NCBI GenBank assembly: GCA_964352475.1
Contig: CAYGSL010000020.1
Location: 1-64,000 of the forward strand
DNA length: 64,000 nucleotides
Direction of reading: 5' to 3'
Source: JAUIET01 sp964352475
Lineage (GTDB): Bacteria; Pseudomonadota; Gammaproteobacteria; Pseudomonadales; JAUIET01
Under the pieces are notes generated by a model that was not told the DNA's origin, did no database searches, and saw only the letters and a list, made by a program, of their open reading frames with translations. Every line of letters begins with the position of its first letter. The stretch's first letter is position 1. This document shows positions 17,482-26,833 of this stretch, piece by piece. The translations under genes and the position numbers were made by a program.

Positions 17482-18084
17482 ATGGATACTCTAGACCCGT
17501 CAATACAACTGTACGAAGGCAGTCAATTCGAAGGCCTGGATTGCGAAGAGCAGGAGCTTGCCAGCCTGGAATTCGAATTTTGTGTGTTCAAGAATTGTAA
17601 CTTCAGAGAGACTTTTTTTAATCGCTGCACATTTCTGGACTGCCGGTTTATCAACTGTGATCTTAGTCTGGCTAAGCTCGGTTACAGCCGCTTCTCGGAA
17701 ATTAGTTTTGAGGAGTGCAAGCTATTGGCGCTGAACTGGACGCATGTTTCCTGGCCGTCTTTCGTACCGCGCGCAATATTAAGTTTCCATCGCTGCCAGC
17801 TGAGTAATTCGACGTTTTACGGTTTAACGCTGAATGAGCTCGAGATGGTAGAGTGCCGCGTACACGATGCCGATTTTCGTGAAGCTGATCTAAACGGTTC
17901 GAATTTTGCGGAGTGCGACATGGCAAGCAGTGCTTTCAGCAATACCAATTTGGCAACCGCAAACTTTGCCGGCGCGTACAACTATACGATCGACATTCAA
18001 AAGAACAATGTCGATGGCGCAATCTTCTCGCGTTTGGAAGCAACTTCGCTATTGGAGAGTTTAGGTATTACTTTGGTCGACTAA
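17482..18084 (+). CDS. Pentapeptide-repeat protein
   Basis: This 200-residue protein is built of pentapeptide-like units (A/C-D/N-L/F-X-X), for example FKNCNFRETFFNRCTFLDCRF near the start and ADFREADLNGSNFAEC further on. Such units form a right-handed square beta-helix. The frequent Cys at repeat positions resembles the Qnr/McbG branch, whose members protect DNA gyrase. No membrane segment or signal peptide is seen. Length is close to that of Qnr proteins, and a break around residues 90-110 (WPSFVPRAILSFH) may correspond to a loop. The function is not established; many such proteins have no resistance role. Confidence 0.75.
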   Translation: MDTLDPSIQLYEGSQFEGLDCEEQELASLEFEFCVFKNCNFRETFFNRCTFLDCRFINCDLSLAKLGYSRFSEISFEECKLLALNWTHVSWPSFVPRAILSFHRCQLSNSTFYGLTLNELEMVECRVHDADFREADLNGSNFAECDMASSAFSNTNLATANFAGAYNYTIDIQKNNVDGAIFSRLEATSLLESLGITLVD

Positions 18085-18248
18085 GGATGGCAAATTCTTT
18101 AACAGCATCATTCTGTGATTTCATAGCCTTCACAGTGCTTTCGAAACCAGCGATCAGTGCAGCGTAATTAATGGCAAAAGCCATGGCACGGGCTCCCGGG
18201 CCACGGTTGAAGTAGTCCAGCAAGCCGGTGTAGCAAGCACAGACATGT
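18085..18248. other. Intergenic stretch with a possible coding remnant on the minus strand
   Basis: The minus strand of 18085-18245 has an open frame that reads like a protein end (DYFNRGPGARAMAFAI and then LIAGFESTVKAMK). It has no start codon of its own and runs out of frame into the permease gene. I do not recognise it. It may be a leftover of a lost gene. Confidence 0.25.
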
Positions 18249-21200
18249 TCACCTGGAAAGCTTGCTCGCCTTAAACTCCAATACGTAGATGAGCAACGCC
18301 GGAAGCAAGGTTAAAGTGACAAAGGCCGCCCCCAGAATTCCAAACATCACAATTATCCCAACTCCTCGATAAAGTTCAGTACCAGCCCCGGGTATTAGTA
18401 CCAGCGGTGCCAGCCCGACAACGGTGGTCAGCGTTGATATCGCGATTGGTCGTAAGCGCGCGGCAATCGCCTCCTGCACAGCGCTTAACGCCGGCATGTA
18501 GTCATGCTCGAAGTTATGCACCGCTCTATGCACAATAAGAATCGGGTTGTTAACAACAGTCCCCATCAAAATTAGAAACCCCAGCATGGAGATCATATCG
18601 AAGGGTTGGATGATGGCTCCGAAGCCTAACAAAGGCAATAAGGAGCCAACCCCATTAAGTAGCCACAAGCCGACCATACCCGCTGAAATACCCAGCGGTA
18701 TCGAGACCATAATAAGTATTGGATACGCCCAATGATTCAGGATCGCGACGAGCAGCAAATAGATAATGAGTAGAGCCACTATGTAGTTGCTTGCAAGCGC
18801 TGCCTGGGTTGCGTCAAGTTGGTCAGCAGCGCCCGAGATCGATATGCTGACGTCTTGCGGCACGTTGCCGGTCTCCACTAAATGCTTGACCACTTTGTCT
18901 CGCACCATTTCAACGCCGCTTTCAAGCGCTATGTCACGCGGTGGAATAATGTTAAGGGTAACTGTTCTGCGCCCATTTACACGCCTTATCATACTGGTGT
19001 CTACAGTCTCTACAAAATTCCCTAATGACGACAGCGGTATGGGGCCAGTGGTTGGTGTGAAAATAATGAGCTTGTCCAGATTTTCAAGTGATGCAGATTG
19101 ACCAGCCTTGCTATACAGGTAAATGTCGATTTTGTCGTCATTAAGAAAAAATTCATCTACGTAACTACCATCGGTTAATGCCGACACCATAAAGCCCAGC
19201 GACTCAGCCGATAGCTGTATTTCTGCCAAGCGCTCCCAGTCCGGTTTCACTTCGATCATCGGCTGCGCCAGTGTTAGTGAGGTCGGTGAAGTCTGAATCC
19301 TTGGGCGATCGAACACTTCTTGCGATTGGCGATAGGCTTTGAGCGCGACGGCGTACACGGCGGCTAAATCGGGGCCGCTGATATCCAGATTGACGCTGCG
19401 AGTCCCGCCATCATTACTGGTAATGATTGAGCCCCTCGCGGCAAATGCGCGCATGCCAGGGTATTCAAGATATTTGTCAGTAATCGCTTTCATGAGTGCA
19501 TCAATATCAGAAGCGACAATGGGCTCTGTGATAATACGCAAACCATCAGGCGCAATTCGCATATTGATATAAGCCACGGCTGGTATCGAGCTGCCGCCTG
19601 ATCGAAAAATATTTGGATCAGCGTTGACCGCCGGCAAAACATACTCATTAACGTCTTCCGCAATTCGCTCCATCTCTTTCAGGTTGTAACCCGGTGGAGC
19701 GTTCATGGAAGCAAATACCTTGGGCTCTTCACCCTCTGGTAAATACTCCGCGGGTGGTGTGAGAAACACGATAATCAACAAACTTGTTATTACAGTACCG
19801 GCAATCACAAGTAATCGCCGTGTAGGCCTAGCTAGCATTCGATTTATCCACGCCAGTATGGTTTCTCGCAATGGATGCTCTGGCGAAGGTTCTGTTGACT
19901 GCAGATCAGTCGTCACAGGAATGTTTGCCGGCTGGATTCTTGCCGCGGCGGCGGGTAGCACTGTCATTGCGATGAACATGGACGCCAGGATAGCGGCCGA
20001 GATGGCGATTGCTACGTCGGAGTAAAGTTGTCCGGCTTCCTGTTCAACAAAGGCAACCGGCAGAAACACCAGCACAGTTGTCAGCGTAGATGCAAGAACA
20101 GCCGGCCAAACCTGACTTACACCGGCTACCGCTGCCTTAAAACGGTCTCTGTTTTTACGTCGCTCAAGAGCAATACTCTCCAGCACAACAATACTGTTGT
20201 CCAATGTCATGCCAATAGCAAACGCAATGCCGGCTAGGGAGATTACGTTGATTGTTCTACCGGCCATCAACAAACCAAGGAAAGCCATGATCACACAGAT
20301 AGGAATGCCCATCACCGCGATAGCTGTTGTTCTTGCGGAACGCATGAACAAATACATGATGATGGTGGCAAGCATTGCACCCAACGCCAGGTTTTGCCAT
20401 ACATTAGCGATGGATTCTTCGACATATTTTACGTCGTCACTCAAATGCAAGAGCTGCAATCCAATAGGTGCCAACACATCATTGTTGACGGTTTCCATCT
20501 CCTTCATGACTGCCCGTTTGATGTCGATAACGTTTGAGCCGGGTTCTCGTCTCAGGGCCATGGAGATATTCGATTCACCATTAGTCGATGAGCTTGCGCG
20601 TTTTTCTGCGTGATCCATACGCACAGTGGCCACGTCTTTGAGGCGTGTTATCGCATTATTGTTGCGCGCAATGATTAGATCTGACAATTCATCTATGTCA
20701 TCAAAACGGCCGATGGTTCGTAGCAAATATTGCCGTTTGCCGGAATTGATTTCGCCGCCAGACTGATCTCGATTGCGTATTCGGATCGCCTCTCTGACGT
20801 CCAGCAGCGACAGGTCTCTTTGCGCGAGGCGCTTAGGGTCTACCAATATTTGAATTTGCCGTTCAGTGCCGCCCCAAATACTGACTTCCGAGATGCCGGG
20901 TACCTTGGATATTTGAGGCTTAACATTGTCCTCAACGAAATCCAGCATTAGATCGATGTCAATTTTTCTAGGGTTCTCCGGTAATGGCGTGATAGAGAAA
21001 AACATGAATGAGTTACTGGAAAACGAATTTGCAAATATACGTGGCTCGTCAACATTTTCGGGGTAGGAGGGCACCTGACTCAGGGCATTGTTAACCCGAA
21101 TCAACATGTCGGTTACGTCGGTACCGAAAGGAAAATCAAGCTCGACTTCGGCACGACCGCTTCTTGCAGTGGTTTCAATCTTAGAAAGATTGGGCAGCGT

Positions 21201-21410
21201 TTTAAGATACTCTTCCTGCTCAATCAGAATCTCTTTTTCAACGTCCTGCGGAGTGGCTCCAGGCCACACCGTACGAACGCTGATCGTTCTAACATCCAGA
21301 TCAGGAATCATCTGTACCGGTATTGTGGTGGCGGCCAATAACCCCAGCACACAGACAATCAGTGTGGCGACTGCAACCAAGGTTCCGTGGTGCACAGTTT
21401 TCTCAAGCAT
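18249..21410 (-). CDS. RND-family efflux transporter permease (AcrB/HAE1 type)
   Basis: This inner-membrane pump of 1053 residues uses proton influx to export drugs, dyes or metabolites. It has standard length with twelve predicted membrane helices and two large periplasmic loops. Recognisable parts are the N-terminal IPVQMIPDLDVRTISVRTVWPGA with ATPQDVEKEI, the helix-4 motif LAGIAFAIGMTLDNSIVVLE, which carries the proton-relay Asp, and a terminal LPALLIYVLEFK. The branch looks like the HAE-1-like pumps with an MFP partner but no outer-membrane gene nearby. It lies 37 bp after the adaptor gene on the same strand, so both form one operon. The substrate cannot be predicted. Confidence 0.93.
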   Translation of the reverse strand: MLEKTVHHGTLVAVATLIVCVLGLLAATTIPVQMIPDLDVRTISVRTVWPGATPQDVEKEILIEQEEYLKTLPNLSKIETTARSGRAEVELDFPFGTDVTDMLIRVNNALSQVPSYPENVDEPRIFANSFSSNSFMFFSITPLPENPRKIDIDLMLDFVEDNVKPQISKVPGISEVSIWGGTERQIQILVDPKRLAQRDLSLLDVREAIRIRNRDQSGGEINSGKRQYLLRTIGRFDDIDELSDLIIARNNNAITRLKDVATVRMDHAEKRASSSTNGESNISMALRREPGSNVIDIKRAVMKEMETVNNDVLAPIGLQLLHLSDDVKYVEESIANVWQNLALGAMLATIIMYLFMRSARTTAIAVMGIPICVIMAFLGLLMAGRTINVISLAGIAFAIGMTLDNSIVVLESIALERRKNRDRFKAAVAGVSQVWPAVLASTLTTVLVFLPVAFVEQEAGQLYSDVAIAISAAILASMFIAMTVLPAAAARIQPANIPVTTDLQSTEPSPEHPLRETILAWINRMLARPTRRLLVIAGTVITSLLIIVFLTPPAEYLPEGEEPKVFASMNAPPGYNLKEMERIAEDVNEYVLPAVNADPNIFRSGGSSIPAVAYINMRIAPDGLRIITEPIVASDIDALMKAITDKYLEYPGMRAFAARGSIITSNDGGTRSVNLDISGPDLAAVYAVALKAYRQSQEVFDRPRIQTSPTSLTLAQPMIEVKPDWERLAEIQLSAESLGFMVSALTDGSYVDEFFLNDDKIDIYLYSKAGQSASLENLDKLIIFTPTTGPIPLSSLGNFVETVDTSMIRRVNGRRTVTLNIIPPRDIALESGVEMVRDKVVKHLVETGNVPQDVSISISGAADQLDATQAALASNYIVALLIIYLLLVAILNHWAYPILIMVSIPLGISAGMVGLWLLNGVGSLLPLLGFGAIIQPFDMISMLGFLILMGTVVNNPILIVHRAVHNFEHDYMPALSAVQEAIAARLRPIAISTLTTVVGLAPLVLIPGAGTELYRGVGIIVMFGILGAAFVTLTLLPALLIYVLEFKASKLSR

Positions 21411-21447
21411 ATGAAGGCTCCTGCCTTTGGCGCATATTTTTAAGCCC

Positions 21448-22566
21448 TTATAGCGCTGGCTGTATGCTTACGCGCTGATTTGGCCGCAAAGCTTCATTAC
21501 CTCTTACAATAACGGATTGTGATTCGTTGATGCCTTCAATAACTTCTATCTGGCCATCAAATGACATTCCAGCCTGAATGATGTTCTCAATGGCAATCGG
21601 ATGATCGCCTTTGTCGTCTACAGTCCACACGATCATGCGTCCATCAGGATAGCGTTGTACCGCGTCGCGGGGCACCACCACTCCTGTCCGATCTGCAGGA
21701 ACCTTTAGTGTCGCGCTTACCGACATACCTGTTGCTAGCGACTTGGATTCACTTTTAATTGGCACTCGCATCAAGAATGTTCTGGAGGATGGGTCTGCCA
21801 CCGGAACTATCGTGATGGTTTTACTTTCAAATTCCTCGTTGGGCATAGAACTTACCGTATAGCGAATGGTAGGGCTGCGTTTGACCGTGGACAGATACTC
21901 CTCGCTAACGGAAAAATCGATTCGAAGCTTGCGTTTATTAACCAGGGTTAACACACTCTGCCCGGCTTGCACCCATTCGCCTTTCTCCGATGATTTATTG
22001 CTTACGACACCCTCGAAAGGCGCTTTGACACTGTGCCGCTTCAATAGCTCGCGTTGATACCTGGCGTCCGCTTGCAACTGCTGCATAGTTGCCTTGTCTT
22101 GCTCGACCTCGGCTTCGATCGAGCGCAACATACTTTGCGAAATGTTTTTATTCTCTACTAGTGAGCGCGCTTCCGAGAGCCTTCTTTGGGCATCGCGATA
22201 GGCACTCTCGGCCTGGCGCACTTGGGCGGCTGCACTGTTCACGGACTGTTGCACCAGACCCACGTCAAGTTGCAGTATTAGTTGGTCGCTGCTAACGAAG
22301 TCTCCGTCCTCAACCAGGACTGACTCGACAAGACCGCTGGTTGCAACAGAAATGTTCGCTACCTCAGCAGAAGTTATTGTTCCGGCAAGGGGTAGATTTC
22401 TATACAGCGGTGCTTCGCGCGCCGGTGTCGTTACCACAGTCGCGGTGCGCTCTTGCGCGATCGCTACGCTGTTGCAGGCGAGAAAAAACACAAACGTCGG
22501 CAGATAGTTCGCTTTAAGCTTAGTGATTGAATTTTTAGTTCGGTTTTTCCGCACGAATTTGCTCAT
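21448..22566 (-). CDS. RND efflux periplasmic adaptor (MFP)
   Basis: This membrane-fusion protein of 372 residues links the RND permease to an outer-membrane channel. An N-terminal membrane/signal segment (about residues 22-38) is followed by the first half of the biotinyl-lipoyl domain (LVESVLVEDGDFVSSDQLILQLD), a coiled-coil hairpin (about 95-170, VNSAAAQVRQAESAYRDAQ) and the second lipoyl half (KAPFEGVVSNKSSEKGEWV). A beta-barrel domain with the typical VPRDAVQR segment follows. It is the promoter-proximal gene of the pair, and transcription runs away from the Mrp operon. No regulator gene is next to it. Confidence 0.92.
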   Translation of the reverse strand: MSKFVRKNRTKNSITKLKANYLPTFVFFLACNSVAIAQERTATVVTTPAREAPLYRNLPLAGTITSAEVANISVATSGLVESVLVEDGDFVSSDQLILQLDVGLVQQSVNSAAAQVRQAESAYRDAQRRLSEARSLVENKNISQSMLRSIEAEVEQDKATMQQLQADARYQRELLKRHSVKAPFEGVVSNKSSEKGEWVQAGQSVLTLVNKRKLRIDFSVSEEYLSTVKRSPTIRYTVSSMPNEEFESKTITIVPVADPSSRTFLMRVPIKSESKSLATGMSVSATLKVPADRTGVVVPRDAVQRYPDGRMIVWTVDDKGDHPIAIENIIQAGMSFDGQIEVIEGINESQSVIVRGNEALRPNQRVSIQPAL

Positions 22567-22900
22567 TTTTTGCGTTGTATGATGTAGACGACATTAAAAC
22601 CCTTTAGGATCATAAATCGATGCTTAGTGTTTTGATAGCGCAGAATCGGCAACTAGCGCTATCAGCGTGAGCCAATCACAAAGTAAGTTCGTATTGTTGA
22701 TGTGCTGTGTTCTTCGTGTAATTTTCCTTTAAGTGTTTAGCGAAAAATTGGCGCGCATTGAGGTATAGTATTGTTCGGGCTGAACAAAGTTCGCAACCAC
22801 TTCATCTTATGGTGCGCTCGGCGACTTGCACGAACAATCCTCTCGCGAGAGCCCGGAGAGCTTTACATGAGCAATATGTTGAAAAGGTGGACTACAGCGC
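22567..22900. promoter_or_regulatory. Divergent intergenic region with two inverted repeats
   Basis: This region lies between the RND adaptor (minus) and mrpE (plus). It holds a perfect 9-bp inverted repeat, TGATAGCGC (22633-22641) and GCGCTATCA (22656-22664), with a 14-base loop. It also holds a perfect 12-bp palindrome CTCTCGCGAGAG at 22840-22851. Neither is followed by a T run, so they are more likely regulatory sites than terminators. No gene was supported here. Confidence 0.4.
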
Positions 22901-23410
22901 ATGACCGCTAAGCACACAGGGACGCCATATTCCTCAACACCAGTACAGTTGCTGAGCACCATCATCATTTTGATGATTGTTTGGCTTTTGTGGTCCGGCC
23001 TTTATAAGCCACTGTTAATTGGTCTGGGAATTTTCTCTTGCCTACTCAGTTTATGGGTAGCGCGACGAACCGGGTTTTTTCGTCACACGCTCGAACTTCG
23101 CGCCTATCTTCGTTTACCTGCTTTGTGGTGGTGGTTGTTAAAAGAAGTGGTTGTTTCCAGTATTGAGGTGGCAAAGATTGTGCTGTCGCCAAGTCTGCCT
23201 ATCCAACCAGAATTGGTAGAGCTTAGCAGCACAGAACAAACGGATTCGGGCAAAGTGATACTTGGCAATTCCATCACTTTGTCGCCTGGCACTGTGACCA
23301 TAGATGTGCATGAAGACCGTTTATTAGTGCACTGCCTGACCGCCAGTAGCGCCGCCTCTTTACGAAGTCGGGAAGTAGACCACCGCGTGGCCCAGTTGGG
23401 AATTCGCTAG
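22901..23410 (+). CDS. mrpE: Mrp-type Na+/H+ antiporter subunit E
   Basis: This is a small membrane subunit (169 residues) of a multi-subunit cation/proton antiporter. The family motifs are the N-terminal pair of membrane helices (about residues 20-55) and the later conserved segments LRLPALWWWLLKEVVVSSIEVAK and LGNSITLSPGTVTIDV, which are diagnostic for MrpE/MnhE. It is the first gene of a tightly packed operon E-F-G-B-C-D-D-x-D. The next start is 2 bp after its stop. The complex exchanges Na+ or K+ for protons and so supports salt and pH homeostasis, which suits a marine organism. Confidence 0.92.
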   Translation: MTAKHTGTPYSSTPVQLLSTIIILMIVWLLWSGLYKPLLIGLGIFSCLLSLWVARRTGFFRHTLELRAYLRLPALWWWLLKEVVVSSIEVAKIVLSPSLPIQPELVELSSTEQTDSGKVILGNSITLSPGTVTIDVHEDRLLVHCLTASSAASLRSREVDHRVAQLGIR

Positions 23411-23412
23411 CT

Positions 23413-23691
23413 ATGTATGTAGTTGTTTCTCTGGCCATTCTGATGACGATGGTTCTGGCGCTGGTCAGGGCGCTGCAAGGCCCTTCTATCTACGACAGGG
23501 TGCTGGCGGTTAATCTGTTTGGCACTAAAACCGCTTTGCTGTTGTCAGTTATCTCGTTTCTTTTTAACCGTCCAGATTTTCTTGACCTAGCGCTTGCGTA
23601 TGCGCTGATTAATCTAGTCGGCGTGCTTGCCGTTTTGCAGTTTGTGCAAATGAACGCCGGCAAATCGGGTGAGGCCAACGAGTATGATTGA
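23413..23691 (+). CDS. mrpF: Mrp-type antiporter subunit F
   Basis: This is a three-helix membrane protein of 92 residues. The MrpF signature is LALVRALQGPSIYDRVLAVNLFGTK followed by DLALAYALINLVGVLAVLQF. Length is normal. It overlaps the next gene by 8 bp. In known Mrp complexes F is a small accessory subunit needed for assembly. Confidence 0.92.
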   Translation: MYVVVSLAILMTMVLALVRALQGPSIYDRVLAVNLFGTKTALLLSVISFLFNRPDFLDLALAYALINLVGVLAVLQFVQMNAGKSGEANEYD

Positions 23692-24010
23692 AACAGCTCT
23701 TGATGTTATCAGCTGGATTCTGCTCTGCCTGGGCGGGTTGTTCGTGCTGATCGGTGGCATAGGTGCACTTCGTTTGCCTAATTTTTACACGCGTTTGCAC
23801 GCTGCCAGTCTGACCGAAACAATGGCCACTATTTTGATCTTTGCTGGCATGATTCTTCAGGCCGGAATGACCTTGGCAGCGCTAAAGCTGCTGGCAATCA
23901 TGGTGTTTTTGCTGCTCACCGCACCCACGGCCAGCTATGCCTTGGCCAATGCCGCTTTGCAATCGGGCATGCGGCCTGACGCGCAGCAAAAACAGGGCGG
24001 TGATTCATGA
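23684..24010 (+). CDS. mrpG: Mrp-type antiporter subunit G
   Basis: This three-helix membrane protein of about 108 residues carries the MrpG/MnhG signature: GGLFVLIGGIGALRLPNFYTRLHAASLTETM, then the C-terminal helix LLAIMVFLLLTAPTASYALANAA. I chose the ATG at 23684, which follows a GGTGAGG ribosome-like site, over a GTG fifteen bases earlier. It overlaps mrpF by 8 bp and the next gene by 4 bp. Confidence 0.92.
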   Translation: MIETALDVISWILLCLGGLFVLIGGIGALRLPNFYTRLHAASLTETMATILIFAGMILQAGMTLAALKLLAIMVFLLLTAPTASYALANAALQSGMRPDAQQKQGGDS

Positions 24011-24984
24011 TTACTTTGTTCGCAATATTTCTACTGTCGCTTTTGGTGGTATCCGCTGTGGCCATTGTGCGTACGGAAAACTTGTTTGTCGCGGTGATGT
24101 TAACGTCTATCTTTAGCTTGCTGATGTCGACCAACTTTTTTCTGTTGGACGCGGCAGACGTTGCTTTAACTGAGGCGGCGGTGGGTGCCGGTATCACTAC
24201 CGTTATTTTTCTGTCTGCGCTGGCATTGACCACTCAGCGGGAAAAGTCGGTGCAATCTGGTCAACGCCTGGCGATGGTGGTTGTGGCTGTGTTGGCCAGC
24301 TTGATCATCTACGCAACCTTCGACAAGCCCCGTTTGGGTGATCCGCAAGCGCCTGTGCACCAGCACGTGGCACCGTGGTATTTGGAGAACACGCCTGTTT
24401 ATATGGACTTCCCAAATGTTGTGACGGCCATTCTGAGCAGCTTTCGCGGCTATGACACACTGGGTGAAGTCTTTGTGGTGTTTGCGGCCTGTATTGGCGT
24501 TTTATTCATTCTGGGTGTGAAACCCTCGTCGGGTCGCATGTATGACCCGGGCGCTTCCGGCTTGCGCCATCATCTTATCCCGCAGGTGGTTGGGCGCTTA
24601 CTGATTCCCTTTATTGTTCTGTTCGGTCTTTATGTGCAATTTCACGGCGAGTACGGGCCTGGTGGTGGCTTCCAGGCCGGTGCACTGATTGCCTCCGGCA
24701 TTATTCTTTATGCCATGCTTGAAGGGGAAGCCGCGGCGTTACGCGCCTTGCCGCAGTCGGTGCTGATGGGGTTGGTGATCGGTGGCGCCACTTTGTACGG
24801 CGCCGTTGGTGTTGTGTGCATGCTGATGGGCGGCAATTTTCTTGAATACTCCGTGCTACTGAGCAATGCGGTGACCGCACAACAAACAGGCATTATTCTG
24901 ATTGAGGCCGGCGTGGGAATGTGTGTGTGCGGAGCACTGCTCACCATCTTCCACGCGTTTGCGTCCAGGCCGGTGAAATTATGA
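24007..24984 (+). CDS. mrpB: Fused antiporter subunit: MrpA C-terminal (MbhD/MbhE-like) plus MrpB
   Basis: This membrane protein of 325 residues joins pieces that belong to different subunits in Bacillus. Residues 1 to about 95 are a DUF4040/MbhD-type domain with the hallmark ALTEAAVGAGITTVIFLSAL. Residues about 95-165 look like MbhE, and both pieces correspond to the C-terminal end of MrpA. Residues about 175-320 are MrpB/MnhB, with the motif FGLYVQFHGEYGPGGGFQAGAL. The large N-terminal NuoL-like part of MrpA is not here; antiporter-like subunits are encoded downstream instead. It overlaps its neighbours on both sides, which indicates translational coupling. Confidence 0.88.
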   Translation: MITLFAIFLLSLLVVSAVAIVRTENLFVAVMLTSIFSLLMSTNFFLLDAADVALTEAAVGAGITTVIFLSALALTTQREKSVQSGQRLAMVVVAVLASLIIYATFDKPRLGDPQAPVHQHVAPWYLENTPVYMDFPNVVTAILSSFRGYDTLGEVFVVFAACIGVLFILGVKPSSGRMYDPGASGLRHHLIPQVVGRLLIPFIVLFGLYVQFHGEYGPGGGFQAGALIASGIILYAMLEGEAAALRALPQSVLMGLVIGGATLYGAVGVVCMLMGGNFLEYSVLLSNAVTAQQTGIILIEAGVGMCVCGALLTIFHAFASRPVKL

Positions 24985-25340
24985 GCCCGCTTGAATTGCT
25001 TGGTTCTTTTAATTATTGGGTGTTTGCCATTGTTTTGTCGGTGGGTTTATACACGGTGATTGCAAAGAAAAATCTCGTGAAAAAGCTGATTGGCTTATCG
25101 ATTTTCCAGTCTGCAGTGTTTCTGATGTACATCACCATGGACAAGGTGGAAGGTGGTACCGCACCTATTATTCAAAAAGGCGTGGAAGATCAGATCTATT
25201 CAAATCCGCTGCCGCAAGTGTTGATTCTCACCGCGATCGTGGTTGGGGTATCAACGCTTGCGTTAGGGCTTGCCATCGTTGTCCGAATCTATGAAGAGTA
25301 CGACACCATAGAAGAAGACGAAATACTAGACGCAGACTGA
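24981..25340 (+). CDS. mrpC: Mrp-type antiporter subunit C (NuoK-like)
   Basis: This is a small three-helix membrane protein of 119 residues, homologous to NuoK of complex I. Motifs include KKLIGLSIFQSAVFLMYI and the C-terminal PLPQVLILTAIVVGVSTLALGLAIVVRI, both typical of MrpC/MnhC. I place the start at the ATG at 24981, which overlaps the previous stop (ATGA). A longer frame starting at 24921 would run far into mrpB. The next subunit begins 5 bp after its stop. Confidence 0.92.
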   Translation: MSPLELLGSFNYWVFAIVLSVGLYTVIAKKNLVKKLIGLSIFQSAVFLMYITMDKVEGGTAPIIQKGVEDQIYSNPLPQVLILTAIVVGVSTLALGLAIVVRIYEEYDTIEEDEILDAD

Positions 25341-25345
25341 CCTCA

Positions 25346-26833
25346 ATGGATTTGACGCCACATTTACCCGCGCTGCAGGTCATCGTGCCGATGCTCAGCT
25401 CGCCACTGATACTGTTGCTGAAACCTCGCGGCTTGGCGTGGGCCGGTGCGTGTATTGTGGCCGTGTTCAGCTTTGTCATTGCCCTGAACATGGCTGTGGC
25501 GGTTGCCGATGGCGGGCAATTCACCTACGAAATGGGTGGCTGGCAAGCACCGTACGGTATTGCTTTGTCAGTAGACGCATTCAGCGCACTGGTCATACTG
25601 ATTATCACTGGTGCCGCCGCTATCGCCCTGCTTGCCGCGCGCCCCAGTATTGATCAGCAAATTGAATTAGAGCGCCAGCCACTGTTTTACGCAGCGTTCT
25701 TGCTGGCTTTGGCAGGTTTGGTCGGTATTGCCGTTTCGGCGGACGCGTTCAATATTTTTGTGTTTATGGAAATATCGTCGTTGGCCAGCTATGTGCTGAT
25801 TGCCGGTGGCCCAGACCGGCGTGCCTTACCTGCAGTGTTTAAGTACCTGACCATGGGTACGATTGGTGCCACCTTTTACCTGATTGGCGTTGGCATGGTT
25901 TACATGATGACGGGCACGCTCAACCTGGCCGACATGGAAGCACGTATTGGCGACGTAACAGACATTAATCCCATACTGGTTGCTGCCGGTTTCATCACCA
26001 TTGGTTTGGCGCTAAAAGCCGCGGTGTTTCCGTTGCACGTATGGTTGCCGAACGCGTATGCCCAGGCGCCGCACATAGTGACCGTATTTCTTGCCGCTTG
26101 TGCGACTAAGGTCGCGATTTATGTGCTTATTCGCTTCGACTTCTTTGTTTTCCAGGCCAATCTGGACAAACATGATGTGCAGTTCTCGACCTTTCTGATG
26201 CCGCTCGCGCTGTTTGGTATTTTGGTTGCGTCTGCAGTAGCGATGTTTGAGGGCCACATAAAACGCCTGTTGGCCATGTCTTCCGTAGCGCAAATTGGCT
26301 ACATTATATTAGGTGCGAGTTTTGTAACGACGGCGGGGCTGACGGCGTCGTCTGTGCACCTGTTCAATCATGCTCTGGCAAAAGGCGGTTTGTTCCTGGC
26401 CATTGCCGGGCTTGCCTATCACTATCGTGACTTGCGTTTGGATCAACTGGCAGGTGCTGCCAAGACCATGCCGTGGACTGCTGCAGCCATTGTTGTGTGC
26501 GGTTTGAGTCTGGTGGGCGTGCCGGGTACGGCGGGTTTTATCAGCAAATGGCTGTTAATTGAAGCGGTCTTCGACAATGGCGGGCATGCCTGGTTACTGG
26601 TGGCCATTATCCTTGTCAGTTCTTTAATGGCGCTGGCTTACGTTGGCCGAATCATAGAGACCTTGTATTTCAAGCCGGCGGTGGTATCCCAGGCGCCAGG
26701 CGAGGCGCCATTGCAAATACTGTTGGTGACGGTCTTGCTTGCATTGGCCAATATTGTTTTCGGTCTGTTTCCATCCTTTCCCTTAGCGCTTGCCGGTCAA
26801 GCCGCTGAGCTGCTGTTGAGTCACACCTTGTGA
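25346..26833 (+). CDS. mrpD: Mrp-type antiporter subunit D, first of three NuoL/M/N-like subunits
   Basis: This proton-translocating membrane subunit has 495 residues and about 14 helices. It carries the standard proton_antipo_M core: the conserved region FVFMEISSLASYVLIAGG with its membrane glutamate, then KAAVFPLHVWLPNAYAQAP with its lysine, and HLFNHALAKGGLFLAIAGL. It is close to MrpD in length and motif spacing. The gene overlaps the next subunit by 4 bp (GTGA). It forms one of the ion-pumping half-channels of the complex. Confidence 0.9.
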   Translation: MDLTPHLPALQVIVPMLSSPLILLLKPRGLAWAGACIVAVFSFVIALNMAVAVADGGQFTYEMGGWQAPYGIALSVDAFSALVILIITGAAAIALLAARPSIDQQIELERQPLFYAAFLLALAGLVGIAVSADAFNIFVFMEISSLASYVLIAGGPDRRALPAVFKYLTMGTIGATFYLIGVGMVYMMTGTLNLADMEARIGDVTDINPILVAAGFITIGLALKAAVFPLHVWLPNAYAQAPHIVTVFLAACATKVAIYVLIRFDFFVFQANLDKHDVQFSTFLMPLALFGILVASAVAMFEGHIKRLLAMSSVAQIGYIILGASFVTTAGLTASSVHLFNHALAKGGLFLAIAGLAYHYRDLRLDQLAGAAKTMPWTAAAIVVCGLSLVGVPGTAGFISKWLLIEAVFDNGGHAWLLVAIILVSSLMALAYVGRIIETLYFKPAVVSQAPGEAPLQILLVTVLLALANIVFGLFPSFPLALAGQAAELLLSHTL

